NCBI GenBank assembly: GCA_030704615.1
Contig: CM060732.1
Span: 77,233,053-77,297,052, forward strand
DNA: 64,000 nt
From: Takakia lepidozioides
Lineage: Eukaryota; Streptophyta; Takakiopsida; Takakiales; Takakiaceae
Direction of reading: 5' to 3'
The notes under the pieces were generated by a model. It was not told the DNA's origin, ran no database searches, and was given only the letters and a program-made list of their open reading frames with translations. Shown piece after piece: positions 33,806-47,013 of the stretch (within the stretch, counting starts at the first letter, position 1; each line of letters opens with the position of its first letter). The translations under genes were made by a program, and so were the position numbers.

Positions 33806-36800
33806 TCAACCCCCGAAATTGATGCCTTGGGCTAGAGGTAGATCACTGCCATAGTTTATCGTACTGCACCCACCACACCCCATCACAAGTGTGTGCAAGT
33901 CAAATAATTATGAGACCAAATTGCACCACAACCTGAGAAAATGTTTTGGCTGGGAAGGTCCAATGCCAAAGGCCTTCCCTCCCTGTACTGCCTCCTCAGT
34001 ATTAGCATGTGCAGTTTAGATGTTGAGGTTAAGTCATCTTTGTTAGTGCTTGAGAAGTACCACCACAAAACATGGAGTTTAGATGTTGACATACCCTTCT
34101 CAACACACTCACATAGGTGAGCCACTGTTTGACCCCAGGGTGATAGAGACCTACGTAAAAGCAAATGAGTAATGAAAGCAAGGTTAATCAAATCCAGAAC
34201 TAAAGCCTCGAATAGCGGAGCCGTACCATACTATACTAAATGAATAGCGTGAGGAAAAGGTGAATGGGCATACCACGTGGCACGGTGCATGTATTGCTTC
34301 CAAGAATCACTACCAGCTTCCCGGCCACCCCCTGTGGCTTTCTCTCCACCAAAAGCACCGCCAATCTCAGCCCCATTCGTAGGGATGTTCACGTTCACTA
34401 TCCCACAGTCACTGCCAGTGGGCCTGCAGTCATTCGCCAGACAATCACTTCACCATGTTCCATGCTCTAAAAATTTGAAAAAGAGGCTTCTACAAATGCC
34501 GTAACCGGAACGAATGACAACATGTTCGAGTATACCTCACAAGACAAAAGGCCCAAGAAACGTAGAAGTAGAAACAACAAAGAACAACAATAGGACCACA
34601 AAAACTAACCACTTCAAAGTAGGAGAGGGAGCGAGAGAGAATGTACTCAAAAGACGTTGTTTGCCGTAGCCTTGTGGCCATTGACCCCTTGCCCACTTTG
34701 AGTGGAACACAAAGGGACAGAACCTACTTACCTTGGAACCAACAATCAATTCGAGTTTTCCAGATATCCTCTAGAAATTCCTTCACACAAGCATCAATCT
34801 GCTGTGTGTGGTTTGCCCAATAACTAGGCCCCAAAAGGGCCTGGGCTTTTGGCTCAGCCTCGAGAGTTTCAAAGTTGGTAAACAGAGGTTGAGGCACAAT
34901 TCCCTAACTTCAGAGAGAGAGAGAGAGAGAGAGTTGACAGAGACACTTAAGCTAATTTTAACTTCCTCGAGAGGGAGGAGAGAAATGAAATGAGATGAAA
35001 TGGCACTTTTAAAAAAACTTTGTCATCCCACTGAGAGAGAGAAATGAATGAAGTGATACTTCATAACGTCCATGGAAAGGACGAAGAGCTTATGGAGAGA
35101 GAGAGAGAGAATGAAAGATGCCCCGATAACTAAAAAGAACAACAATAAAATCGACATAAAAAAAGCACCCTACTGTATTGATCAGAGACTAGACCAAACA
35201 AAGAGACTAACAAAAGGTTTAGTAAGGCCACAAACCCAATCCATCTGAAAATTGTTTCAGGGTTGCGTGTGAAGATAGAGCTGCTGAGACCTTGTGGCAC
35301 CGAATTATTCATTTCAATCGCTTCCTCCAGGGTCTGTTACAAATAAGAAGGCGTGTTTCAAGCCCACCGAGGAGTGTGCATAAGCTGAGTACAGTATGAG
35401 TGGGGCCTAAGTAACCTCATATCCTCCATTTCAAACAATCTTCAGAATGCAGGTGGAGCCTGCATACGAAGCTATGAAGGCCACCCACCAGTCGGTTACA
35501 ACTCAAAACTCTTAGCTGTTAGGCCACTAATGTGGCAACTGTTCCAAGAACTTGGGATCCACTAGGGTTGCCACAGTGTAGTCGAGATCTGATAGCCCTT
35601 GTCATGCTATGGGTGCCACAGGGAGGTTCTAATATCTGTTGTGCCCAGAATTTATTTGTCAGAATAACAAGCCCTTGTACATCAGGTTAGAGGGGGATGT
35701 CCAGAAATTCCTTGAAAGAGAGGGCATTACAGTTAGTCCATGAGACAACAGCCAATCCCCTGTAACTGGTTTGTGTCTGCAAGGGCCCTCTGCCTGGCTC
35801 CAGAAGGGCAAGTGTCTCACAGTCATAGACATTGTAGACAGAGATACTCTCTGAGTGAATCTACTTCCTTCTGGGCTCTAAAATTAATATTCTAACTTAC
35901 CTGGAATTTGGAGACGTACAGAACAGGGGCAAAAAGCTCCTCCCTCACCACTGGCGCATCATGTGAGATTTCTACCACTGTAGGCTCCACAAAATTTCCC
36001 TTGCGGTCCATCACTGATCCACCAGTCAAGATGATGCCCCCCTGTTGTCCCCGTCCACGGTTTTAGTCACACCATTCCAACCCCTTAAGGTTCTAGCTTA
36101 CTTTGGGGCAGCGTAAATACTTCGGGTTCGAAGAAATTGCAAACAGGTAAGAAGTTACTCCTTCGGAGAAAAAGGCCTTGCCTGTGACTTGATGGCTTTA
36201 ATGCCATGCTCAAAGCTTGACTTGGAGAGAGGAGAATGGAGGGGTCCAAGCAGAGTTCCATCTTCCAAAGGATTTCCAGCCTTGACCTGTGCGTAAGCTT
36301 TGAGCAGGCGCTCAACCATCTCACTGTACACCTTCTCATGCACAATCTACACACAGTTCAACAGATACTAAAGTAAATCAGACCATGAGCTTCTTTGAAT
36401 TAGTCATATAGGCATAAGTGCACTTAGCATCCTTCTGCGAGCTACTGAAATTTGATGTTGTGAGCAGATTGGTATACTGGGCCCAAGGCCATCTTTGTGT
36501 GAGGAATGTTATAGCTTTTCTCCAAGTGTGTGCCTGTCCCTCAGAAAACCTGCAGTCTAGTGGTTATCCTTGATGACGAGAGGGCTGTAGTCATTTGACA
36601 GTGCTTGCTGTAGCTTGCAACAGACAAGAGACAGAGAAGAAGAAAAATACTTTGTTCAAAGATAAAGATAATCTTGGTAGAATTTGCTAGCAGAAGCCTT
36701 CAGCCATAGACCGAACATCCAGTTTAGACACAGAGAGAGAAAAGGAGAGTACAAGGCGGCGGCAAGTAGTGCAGCGCTGGCCAGCAGTACCAACGGCTGC

Positions 36801-39800
36801 AAACAACACTGAGCGCACTGCCATTGTCAAATCTGCATCGTCCATGACAATGATGGCATTGTTCCCGCTTAGCTCCAGTAAGGTCCTACCATGTCTTGCA
36901 TTCACCTTTTCCCGCACCATCTGCCCCACCTGCCTCTCTTCCATACATGTCAGGACCAACCTAAAGGCCTGTTGAACAGTTCGAAAATTTTGAGAAATTG
37001 AAAGCCTTCTGACTTGCATGAGAAAGATGAAACTGGGTACCTTTGTGCTGCCAGTAAATGAGACAAGTGGGATGCGTGAGTCCTTGGCTATGGCATCTCC
37101 AATCTCAGCACCCCCACACAGACAGGTGAAAATGGCTCCAGGAAGCCCATTATTTTCCAGGACTTCCGCAATCAGCCGAGTTGTGGCTATGCTTACAAGT
37201 GGCGTAGTCGGAGCACCCTTCCTACAGAGAAACATCACCATTGAGCACACTGGATGTAGTTGCATGATCATATGAGGATCACACTGTATGTTGAGGAGAG
37301 AGCACACCAGTCCAGATCCATTGAAAAATAACCTAAAGTAATAAACTTCCAGAGAAAGCAGTACAATCTTGTGGCATGATAAAAAACAAAAAAATCTGAG
37401 GAAATGAGAACTAAAGGAAGTAGAGAGATTTTACCAGACAACACAGTTGCCACAGACAAGAGCAATGCAAGCATTCCACCCTGTATGCACGCAGAGAACA
37501 CCCACACATAAATGCCCCATGTCAAATATCCTCCATCTGAAATGACCAAAGCACAAGAAGAACTCGTACCTATACTAGAATCTAATGACATGATGAACCA
37601 AGAAAGAAGCAAAAAACCAAGGCCAAATTTTCAAAAGGGGGATGTCCTAATTTGAACGGATTTTTAAAATGGCCAGAAAAGTACCAAGAACAGCACAGGG
37701 GAAGTTGAAGGCAGTGATGACCCCCACGATTCCAAGAGGATTCCACACCTACCACCAACCCACTTTTCTGTCAAGTTGTGGTCTTCAACCTCTAATGTTT
37801 CTTCTCAGATGAGTAGCATCTGAAAGGATATCTGACAAAAAGCCCCAACATGACAAGCGTACACTAGGCACTGACAAGCTAGAGCAGTTTGATTGCAATC
37901 TGGCAGAGGTGAAAATGAGGGAACCTACTTTTGTCCTCAAGAAAAAGAAGCAACAGAGTGAAGAGGCTTCAGTTTGGACCCAGTTCACTTAAGAGCTGCC
38001 TGGCATGCAGCTAATCATGAGAATCAACTATTTGATGATATTTGAGACGTATAATGGGGAACCTAAGAACACCTTGGCTACTTTTGAGCTCCAACATATG
38101 AAGCATATTAGGAACATAAAAGATAGATAAGCATAAGACTTAACAGATTTGTCAAATAAGACAATTTCCAAAGAAAAATGCTTACCTCCATCATTGCATG
38201 ATTTGGACCTGCAATGTCCCCACATAGTATAGCTCAGTGTCAGAATGTTTACCCCCACATAAATGGAATTCAAACTGGAGCTTTAAACAAATAAAAAAAC
38301 ACAGTTATGATGCACGGGCCCAATGTGCATAGTACACCAAACGGTATATGCCAAGCTAAGCTTAGAGGCTCTGGTCCAAACAACGTTGCTGAAATGATGA
38401 ATGTGTGTGTGAGACAGTGAGAGAGAAAAAGATTGTACTCATAAGACGTTGTTTGCCGTAGCCTTGTGGCCATTGACCCCGCACCCAGTTTGAGCGGGAA
38501 CAAAAGGGACAGAACCTACCTCTGTCAGGGGCTGACGTTGGTAGTAAGACTTACCTTCATATATAGAATTAATCCGGGTTTCCCAGATATCCTCTAGAAA
38601 TCCCTTCACACAAGCTGTGTGTGATTTGCCCAAAAACTAGGCCTCAGGAGGGCCTGGGCTTTTGGCTCAGCCTCTAGACTTTCAAAGTTGGTAAACAGGG
38701 GTACAGGCACAATTCCCTTGATAGATTTGAAGAGAGCGTCTCTTTGGTGAGAGAACCCCGGACAGTGTAACAGAAAATGAATACTGTCTTCAGATTGCCC
38801 ACACAACGGGCAATTGCACTCTCCCTTTCCTCTCTGCTTTGTTTGCTGTTCAAAGGTAGGCTTCCTGCCCTGAGTTTAAATTTCAGTCTAGTGCCGAGAG
38901 TGGGTAGACCCTTGAGGTCATCCAAGATGTCCTCCCCCATGTCACTGACTGGAAACAAGTTCAGGGAAGTTTTCTGCCTAACTTCATTTTCATCAGACAA
39001 TCTCATGGCAACAGACATGGCTTTCGACACTACAGCCTCTAAGTCAGATTTATCCAGCAGGGTCAAGACTTGCGGATCCAGGTCCAGGTCCTTGAGAATC
39101 TCTTCTACTCTCTTCTGCCAGGACCTAGCCTGTTTGACAGGGCGGTCCTGTTTCCAAGATATAGAGTCGATTAACTTAGGATATCTGGTGTTGGACATAT
39201 GTTGCAGCTGACCCCACCATCTGACCTTGAATTAATCTCGTGGGGAGCTTAAGGACGGAATGCCAAACTCACCCCGAACAGCCACATTGGCTGTTTTGGA
39301 GCATGCTGACATACACTCCTTAAGCACCCCCACTTGAATGGATTCTAGAGACTTAGCCTGGTTGGAGTTATCAACCCACATTGCAGATCCGTACTCCAAG
39401 GCAGGTCTAATAACGCGACAAAGTATGGTTTTCTTAACCTCAGAGTTGACCCCTCTGCAGTGGAAAAATTTAGTGAGCCCCAGAGCTTTGCCCTTGCCAG
39501 TTTGAACAACTTTCCGGATATGTGCATCCCAATTACAATTGGAGGAAAACTCAACGCCCAGGTAAGTGTAGGAAGGGAGGACTGGGATCTCTTGGCTACC
39601 CCACTGCCACTTAAGATCACTTCCTCCCTCTCCTCTGTCGTTGAATGCTACCACTGCACATTTGCTGACATTAGCCTCTAGCCCCCAAAGATCAAAGTAT
39701 CTCTTCGCGCTCAATCAACTCCTGGAGATTGGTTGGAGTCTCCCCTATGCCTGCGAAGTCATCCGCAAACATAAGGGCTGGTATGGTGGTATCACCCACC

Positions 39801-41737
39801 CCCTTAACCAAATCCCTCACTTTCCACATCCTCGAGGAGTTGATTGATGAAAACATTGAAGAGCAGAGGGGAGAGAGTACATCCTTGAGCTACACCTTGG
39901 TCTATGTCAAAGAAGTTGGACTTCTGTCCGTTAACAGTGACACAGCTTTTGGTGTGAGCATACAAGTTGTGGACAACTCTTCACATCTTTCCCTTGATCC
40001 CACAAGACCAGAGGCGGAACCATAGGCCATCTCTCCACACTGTGTCATAAGCCTTTTTGACATCCAGGAAAAAAACATAAGTGGGTTTTGCTTCCACAAT
40101 CTCAGAAGAACTAATGGGAGCGTTATAAGCCATTGAAATATCCTGAGAGAGAAAAAGAGAGAGCATTAATGCATCCGTGGAAGGCCAAATGCACAAGGGG
40201 GTGAGAACAGAAAGAGAAACAAAGGGCAAGAGAGCAAGAGATATCAAAATTGATCAATGCTTGCACCTGAGTGCCTAAGGGAGAGATGAGAGTCATAATT
40301 GTAAAACCTCTGCTCATTAGTTTCAAGCCTGGTTTTGTCTAAAAGCTATGGTGAAGCATGCTTACGTTCAGAAGGTAAGATGGAACCATTGAGCTGCCGG
40401 CTCAAACCAACTGCATAGTCACACATATCTATCACCTCCTGCAATTTATAAGGGGAGATGGGCATCAATTGTAATCTTTAACCATGCTTGATTCAGCCTC
40501 CAATCCCTAGTTCAAAGGGAAATCGACTCTTTGAAAAGGCAAAACATGATGCCAGTCCAGCACCTCTGTATTCAGGGTATATTGCAATACTACGCTGTAA
40601 AATAATAAGCTGAGATGTAGTGATCAGAGGCTGGGCACTTTGAAATGGGGAGTTCAATCAACACAATCCTACATGGCCAAAATATCGCTGAGATGAAGGG
40701 GGTACCAACCCCAAAACAGAGTTGAGAACAGAGATCATTACCTGGACTTCCCCAATACCCTCTGCGAGAATTTTCCCCATTTCCAAAGAAAGAAGCCTGC
40801 CCAAAAGCACCAACTTGGTACGCAGAGCGTCTCCGATCTGCCGCACCACTTCACCCCTCTTTGGTGCTGGAGTCTGTACATTGCACACACAACATCAAAT
40901 TCAGTCCCTCTCTGTCCTTACAAAACGACCATCACAAGCTGCATCCCCATCTCCTACTTAGCATTACACCGCTGCACCCACACACACCATAGCTACCCTA
41001 CGACATATGTGTCTCTCTCCGGCCTGAACTACAGGCACCCATGAAAAAATGAGCAATAAAGAGCAAGGTCAGATTGAGCAAGGAACATACATAAATGCAC
41101 TAGTACATTGAAGTGAAAAAGGGTCACTTACTAGCATCCACATTTTCCGTGCCCTTTCGCAAGATTTGAGGCTGTCCTCATAGTCTTCACGTGAGGCTTC
41201 CACTACAGTCGCAATGGGCTACATCCCCACAAATTTGCCTCGGAAAGAGACAAAGAAACAATTACAGACTCTCGCATACAGCAAAAACTGAACATTATCA
41301 GGAGTGATAGCAACATCATGGCAGTATCTTCATAGCTCTTGCAACCTTGCTCCCAAATTGGACCAGCACAGACATTTTGGCAATACCCTTTTGTGACCAG
41401 GAGCGGGGATATTTGGTGACAATTGAGCAGAGGGTACGTTTACTGGGAAACTTGATTGCCACCCAGATTTAGTTGCCCACTACAACGGCGACCTCTGGTA
41501 TTGATTTGGATGCATTCAGAACTCTTTGAGCAGTTGACATTGTAATCTCAGTTCGAAGAATTTCGGGCGCTATTCTGAAACAATTATGTTCTTTACCTTA
41601 TTGTCAGAGGGGTTGACAGATGTGACTGTAGGTCCATTCCCACGCCAGACACCGCCCCCATAGCACCCCAGATTGTGAGGTTGCAAGCCCAAATCTTTCA
41701 GAAATTGGTAGTCGTCCCTCTCAAATTCCACCCCCAT
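33806..41737 (-). CDS. ALDH7B: Aldehyde dehydrogenase family 7 (antiquitin), 14 exons
   Basis: ALDH7 oxidises alpha-aminoadipic semialdehyde and stress aldehydes with NAD+. Minus-strand exons: 41737-41597, 41218-41132, 40873-40742, 40438-40366, 38208-38186, 37748-37685, 37480-37435, 37221-37041, 36929-36753, 36346-36182, 36041-35901, 35333-35236, 34423-34274 and 33863-33806. Sum 1536 nt, or 511 residues, the family length, all in phase. Seen: NAD-site residues ([25 protein letters not shown]), catalytic Glu in LLELSGNN, catalytic Cys in [13 protein letters not shown], and the end [20 protein letters not shown] … GINFGG. The intron after exon 10 begins GC (CAG/GCAAGG), a GC-AG intron. LINE copies occupy intron 4 (38410-40145) and intron 12 (34620-34935) without damaging exons. 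The upstream region is shared with the gene at 1031. Confidence 0.96.
34620..34935 (-). mobile_element. LINE copy C, 5'-truncated, in ALDH7 intron 12
   Basis: On the minus strand it runs from CT-rich sequence (34911-34935) through TTACCAACTTTGAAACTCTC, AGCCCAGGCCCTTTTGGGG and ATGGCCACAAGGCTACGGCA to TGAGTACATTCTCTCTCGC. It is the same family and 3' end as copies A, B and D, and same sense as the host gene. Confidence 0.85.
38410..40145 (-). mobile_element. LINE copy D, longest copy, reverse transcriptase to 3' end
   Basis: Reading leftward from 40145 gives palm motif A ([20 protein letters not shown]), the [20 protein letters not shown] block, the catalytic [20 protein letters not shown], then [20 protein letters not shown] and [20 protein letters not shown] (thumb). 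The C-terminal [20 protein letters not shown] follows, with a [17 protein letters not shown] zinc knuckle. Stops and frameshifts (for example after GIKGKM and between ADD and RYFDLWGL) mean it is dead. The 5' edge abuts CTCTCTCTTTTTCTCTCTCAG and the 3' edge is TGAGTACAATCTTTTTCTCTC. It is inside ALDH7 intron 4, same sense. Confidence 0.92.
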
Positions 41738-41816
41738 TTTTCCTGTAGCTGTGAAAGACAAATCTTCCGTGCAGCCAGATTATCCAGGCCCTGAAAAAAC
41801 CCAACAATCTCTTTTA

Positions 41817-42255
41817 GCCAAAACAGGATATTTCTCATCGATCAGATGCACAACACAGATACTCCCAGACTATGGAACCCCACGTGGGGTGGGCGAAAAA
41901 CATCCCAAAACTGGTGCACAAGCTCCTTCTGGAAAACCATACAACTTCTTCAATCAAACACAGTAATCTTTGTTGCGAGATACAAACAGGGCCGGTAATT
42001 CCAGATTATGCAACCTCTTAAAAGCCAGCAATCGCTTCTTTCCAAAACAATCGATCTCTCCCCGACCTGATGCACAGAAAGAAAATCCTCTCAACCGACG
42101 CAAATGAATCTTCCACTAACACACACCCAGATGCAGAGCAACACGCAACTTCACGTGACAAATATAATCACAAGCCCACTTCCAACACGGATCTAACATC
42201 TAACCCAGTACTTTTAGCTGATCCTGGGTTCGAATTCACAAACTTCTGAAATGTC
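41817..42255 (+). repeat. Copy 2 of the duplicated upstream region
   Basis: Collinear with 872-500 (minus strand). Matching anchors lie at 41817, 42061 and 42219, against 870, 675 and 550 in the first copy, with small indels between. It begins about 80 bp upstream of the ALDH7 start codon and runs away from the gene. Confidence 0.6.
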
Positions 42256-43151
42256 CCCTATGATCAGCAGGCAAAACAGGCTAAATGCCCTTTTATTGCT
42301 AGCCCAGACCTCCACATTCCCATCTCGTGTTTCCTCCAAACAGCTTTTATGCGGATTGTCAACATCCCCATCCCTCACTAGAGCAGCCCATCCGTTTCGT
42401 GATGGAGGGGGTTGTTGGCTTCAATTCTTGTCTGTTGCACTGTCACACTAACTTATGCGCTTGTTTTCAGTACCTCACCAAAACAGTTAACCTCATCTGC
42501 GTGGAAAATTCCCTGTTTACATTGGCAATTTGCAATTCTCCAAAACTCTGTTCAAAGGGCTGCTTGAGTGATGAGGCCTGAAGTTTGGAGTGTGTGCGTA
42601 GCAGGTGGGCACTTGAAGCCGGATAGGAAGTCATGTTTAGTGTGTGGATATTAAGGGCACAGGGCATCACAGTAGAGTGCACAAGGGAGGAATACCCCTA
42701 TATCAAAAGTAACGCAAAAGAAATGGCTGGGGGAAATGTCAATGAGAACCTCCAACAACATAGAATACATTGACACGCTTGCACCGATTTCCAAGCAACC
42801 GTGGTCGAAATCATGTATGGTGAGAAAAACTTACAAGACCACAAACAATGTTGTGGCATCTGGTCATGTTGCAAGCAAAGTTGACAAACTGGAGAGTGTC
42901 CAATTTTATAACACCAAACTGCAGTAGCTACCCTTCCTCTCAAATTCTCTGATCAATGGAAGTGGTGGCCATACTAAACATTTAGCAATATCATCATCCC
43001 TACCACATCATTCCATTCCATTCCATTCTGTATCGCGTGCTCCATCCATTGCATTTCATGTAGCCCATGTAGTTGGTGAATGCGTGCAACAAATCCTTTC
43101 TTCAATATTGAAAAAACTTATCTGTTGAAAAAAATTATATGTTACCAGAGG
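42256..43151. other. Spacer between ALDH7 upstream region and the RING gene 3' end
   Basis: No gene was recognised. A short CCATT/CATTC repeat lies at 43012-43030. Confidence 0.4.
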
Positions 43152-46100
43152 TCACAGGTAAATGGCGGTGGGCTGTTCGGTGAGCTTGGTCTTGCAGATG
43201 GGACATAGCTTTTCCTCTGTCCAGATCTTCAGAGCACACTCTGTACACACACTGGCATGGTTGCAGGGGCTAAAACAAGCCCTCTTTCTGGCTGGCTCAA
43301 CATCAGAGCAACCCAACTGCCTTTTCCGAGTCCGCTTGATGCCCTCTACATCTTGAAAACAAATACTACACTCTGATGATCTGTGCAGCTCTTGCTCGGC
43401 CTCTGAAACCTGTTTCAACATTGCAGCCTCCGTAGCCTTGTGGTGTTGCTCCATGTCCTCCTCCTTCCTTTTATAGGAATTCACGGTTTGTTCAAGCTCA
43501 TGCAACCCTTGTCTTGCCTCTTGCAACTCTCTCAGTAACTTAGCCTCTGTTTTGTGGTGCTTTTCCATGTTCTCTTTCTCTGTCTTGTGATGCTTCTCCA
43601 GGTCCTCTTTCTCTGATCTATTTATGTTCTCCACCTGCAATAGAGCCACTGTAAACCATGACACATTACCAAACCATGGCAATAGTTTCATGAAGACAGA
43701 CAAAGGGTTGCATAGAAGAGTGGGACAGTTTAATGAGGCATGATTGGAGGAAGCCACCAAAGAAATTGACGCAAGACATTACATATATCTACCATCAGTA
43801 TAAATATGGCAGACTTTGTCTAACAAACCGGAGATGGAGGCATTAACTCCCAGGATTGAGAATTTCCCACATGAGAAACTTAATTCTAGTGAAGTCTTAT
43901 CTAGTCACAATTTGCAAGATGAGAGTGTTCTACGAATGGCTCGGTGATTGTCAGCGGTCTACTGTTTACAAAACGGAGATTCACCTTTTTTATGAGCCCA
44001 GCAGCAGATTCAATGGAAAATAACGATTGTAGGTTGAGTGTCTCTTTCTTGGTGACTTCAATGCGGTCCACCAACTTCATCCTTTGACACACCATTCGCT
44101 CCAAGATAGCCTCCCTTTCTTCTCGCATCTTCAGTAGGTACTGTAAGATTCACAAGTAACTTTCAACAATACGACTCACCTAATTGTACAAATGATTGAT
44201 GAACTTAGGGAGCTCTTGGCTCGATAACACCATGAGAGAGCATGAAACAATGAACCCCTAAATCAAGCTTGAAGCCTTCTGAGAACTTGCACCCGGTGTT
44301 TTTGCAATGAGGGCGTCTTTGGAAAGCCCAAAGATTAGGGGAGAGAGGACAGCTTTGCTTCACCGCAATATTGCTATGCACCTCACTGCAGAACTTCACC
44401 ACCATTCGACCTCCCCAATGACTGACTCATACATGGTAGGCATCCAACATGCAGGAAGCAGGTAGGAGAAGAAAGATCCATATGTGTCAGACACACCACT
44501 ACAGAAGGAGCACCTAAGAGAACCTGCAGTAAAGCGTTATGTTGCTTTGCTCTGAACTCCTCTAGTGATGAATGGAAGTTTTCTTGATGCTTGTCTAGCA
44601 CCTCTTGCTCTGCCTTAGCCAGTTGTCTCTCTTGCAATACCAGCTCCAATGTTTCTATCTCCATCCCTCCAGCTAGCCTTAACCTGTGCAACACAATTGG
44701 TGGAGCACACTTTAGCAAGCTCCCAATGCAGGCTTCTCTCTCAACTGTTACATGTCTGTGTTACTCACAAGACCGGCCCACACACTGCTAGACTCTTCTT
44801 CCAAAGAATATTACACTTTGCATGTCCAGCTTTGAGGACCGCAGTCTGCAATGGTTATGAGTGCATTTGCATGAGAAGAGATGAAGACACACAGAGAGGA
44901 AGATGGTCCATAGGTTCAAAATATTTTCCGAAGACCTGAGGCCTACTGTTACTGATACCTCAACCACTCCCCCTTAATTTGCCTCTCTGCCCACTGGCAC
45001 CGCCTAGTTCAGCATTTCTTGTATGGTGAAGGTTGTGCTCGAGGTTCTGTTCATTTTTGGGAGTCTTCCCCCTTGCTTATGAGTTTAAATACACATATTC
45101 CCAGAAAGGAGGAACATTAATCTGTTACATCTACAGGTAGACAGAAAAAAAGGACTTATAATTTGTCTGGCATGAACAAGAGAGAGATGTGGTGGTAGTG
45201 ATGGTTGGGGGGTAAGCACTACACCTACACTTTTGACAGAAGGTCACCTTTGACACCTGAGGTATGCAGCGACCTCACACGCTCCTCACACTCATTTGCC
45301 AGGAGCCTACCACTGTGGGTCCCTAGCTGCTGCAGCCACATCACTCTCGTGTTGTCTTCCTCCAAACATTCCGTGAATGCCTTTACCCGGCTACTCTCAG
45401 CCAGAAATACCTACAGAAGAACAATTGTTCAGCTTTGTGGGAGGTCGCTCCAGAGTTAAGATCCTCAAAAGTCAATGCACAGTCTTGTGGGTTCTTATGC
45501 CCTAAACAACTCACATCAATTGATTAACTCTGCACAGGGCAATCCAGACTCTTGTGAAATTCTCAAGAGGCAGCTGCAAAACACGCCACTAGCCTCACAC
45601 AAATTCTTTCAGATGAAAACCAAACAAGTCCAATCTTGATGGACAGGATTAGGAGGTATAGCTACAAACAGATGATTTGAAACTGCGGCCTTTCTCTGCT
45701 TCAGGTCGGATTGCTCCACCTCGTCTATTCTCCTAGAAAGATCTGCAAGTGCTCCGAGTTGTGCCTTGATCTGCGATGGTTGATTTGCAATTTCATTTCC
45801 ATAGTGGCCCTGCAAGTGAGTCATCACATGAATGTAGCTTTAATCATAATATAAGTCGAATCTGAAATATAATATCCTGTCAGGTGCAGGTGCAGACAAT
45901 AGAACAATGTCCTTATTAGGCTTTGCTAACAAAAGTCTGGTGGGCACATAGAACCTGTGCCCAGTTTGAATTAGCAGTTTGAACTCCACCCAGTCTTCTG
46001 TATCAAGTGCCCTCAGTGTAAAACAAGAGGAGAGCAGTTGGTGAAGGGTGTGGCAGCATAGAGAGTCTAGACCGACAGACTTCCTTCAGACAGCTCAAAT

Positions 46101-46747
46101 GAAACAAATCCAGACCAGAAGAAACCGCATTGCGTCGCCAAAGGGCCACGAGAAGGTAGAACAACCCAATAACTACTTCCGGATGCATCCAGAGAGAGGA
46201 AATTAAACTTTGCCAGCCTTAACCTTGTCCCACGGCAGGTTTGGAAGGAGATGGGGAAGGGGAGAGAGATCGTTGCACAGACCTCATTGCAAGTAGGACG
46301 GACCCCGTTGACTGTTGCTGATTGCTCAGATTCATTTGGCGCATTCTTGAAGATCTCCAAGGGTGCCCATCCTCTCACACGTTTTTTGTCTGGGTCGATC
46401 TCATTCATGTCGGCTACAGTTGCATAAGAAAAATCCACGTAACTCCCCCCGGGTAAATACAACGTTTCCCCGAAGAGCTTTGTCAAACTCTTGGCAACCA
46501 CATAGCTTCTTCCCGAAGGTGGGAAGGCATACACAAAAGTTTTCAAATCTTGTTCTCCTCTTACATGCTCGAAACTTTCCCCATCAAACCGGTATTCCGG
46601 CGTGAACAGTCGGTCGAAGAGCAAACCCTGTATCCCTCTAGCTACATTCTCCGACGCACCACCAATATTCAGCAGTAAAACTGGTGGCCATACACACTTT
46701 CCATCGTCATCCCTCTCACCAACACTCTTCTCAGCAACATCCGCCAT
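43152..46747 (-). CDS. Coiled-coil protein with C-terminal RING finger, putative E3 ubiquitin ligase (7 exons)
   Basis: Exons on the minus strand: 46747-46283, 45809-45666, 45410-45257, 44829-44769, 44683-44524, 44140-43985 and 43634-43152. Sum 1623 nt, or 540 residues, all in phase. The first exon (155 residues: PPVLLLNIGGASENVARGIQ … WAPLEIF) is a globular region I do not recognise. Exons 2-6 are long charged helices, including a repeated EKHHKTE heptad-like segment typical of coiled coil. The C-terminus has a C3HC4 RING: CSICF … C … CNHASVCTEC … CPICK. The long gap between the first cysteine pair and the rest contains a basic RKR stretch. E3 function is inferred from the RING. Exon 4 (44829-44769) is the least certain; an alternative acceptor 12 bp upstream is possible. 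Confidence 0.82.
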
Positions 46748-46993
46748 GCTAACTTTGACTGCTCTTGCTGCTCGCTCCTGGAGTCTCTCACCACCCTCGC
46801 TCTCCTGGAAGAAGCAGCCCCTCCCAATGCTGTGATTGCCACCGACACAATCTCTCCCATCTCACCAACACTCCATTTCCATTGCACGCGTATCGCTGCT
46901 CTCAATCACTCTGTGTACACAAATCAGCAAACAAAGCAGCAAATTCAGTCTTGCTAGTTTCTCACAACTCACAGGCCACTTCTTGCACTTTCA

Positions 46994-47013
46994 CTAAACC
47001 CTAAACCCTAAAC
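46994..47013. promoter_or_regulatory. Telo-box (CCCTAAA)2 in a bidirectional promoter
   Basis: CTAAACCCTAAACCCTAAAC lies about 250 bp upstream of the RING gene start (-) and about 440 bp upstream of the LURP-one-like gene (+). Interstitial telomere motifs of this kind are common plant promoter elements. Confidence 0.6.
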
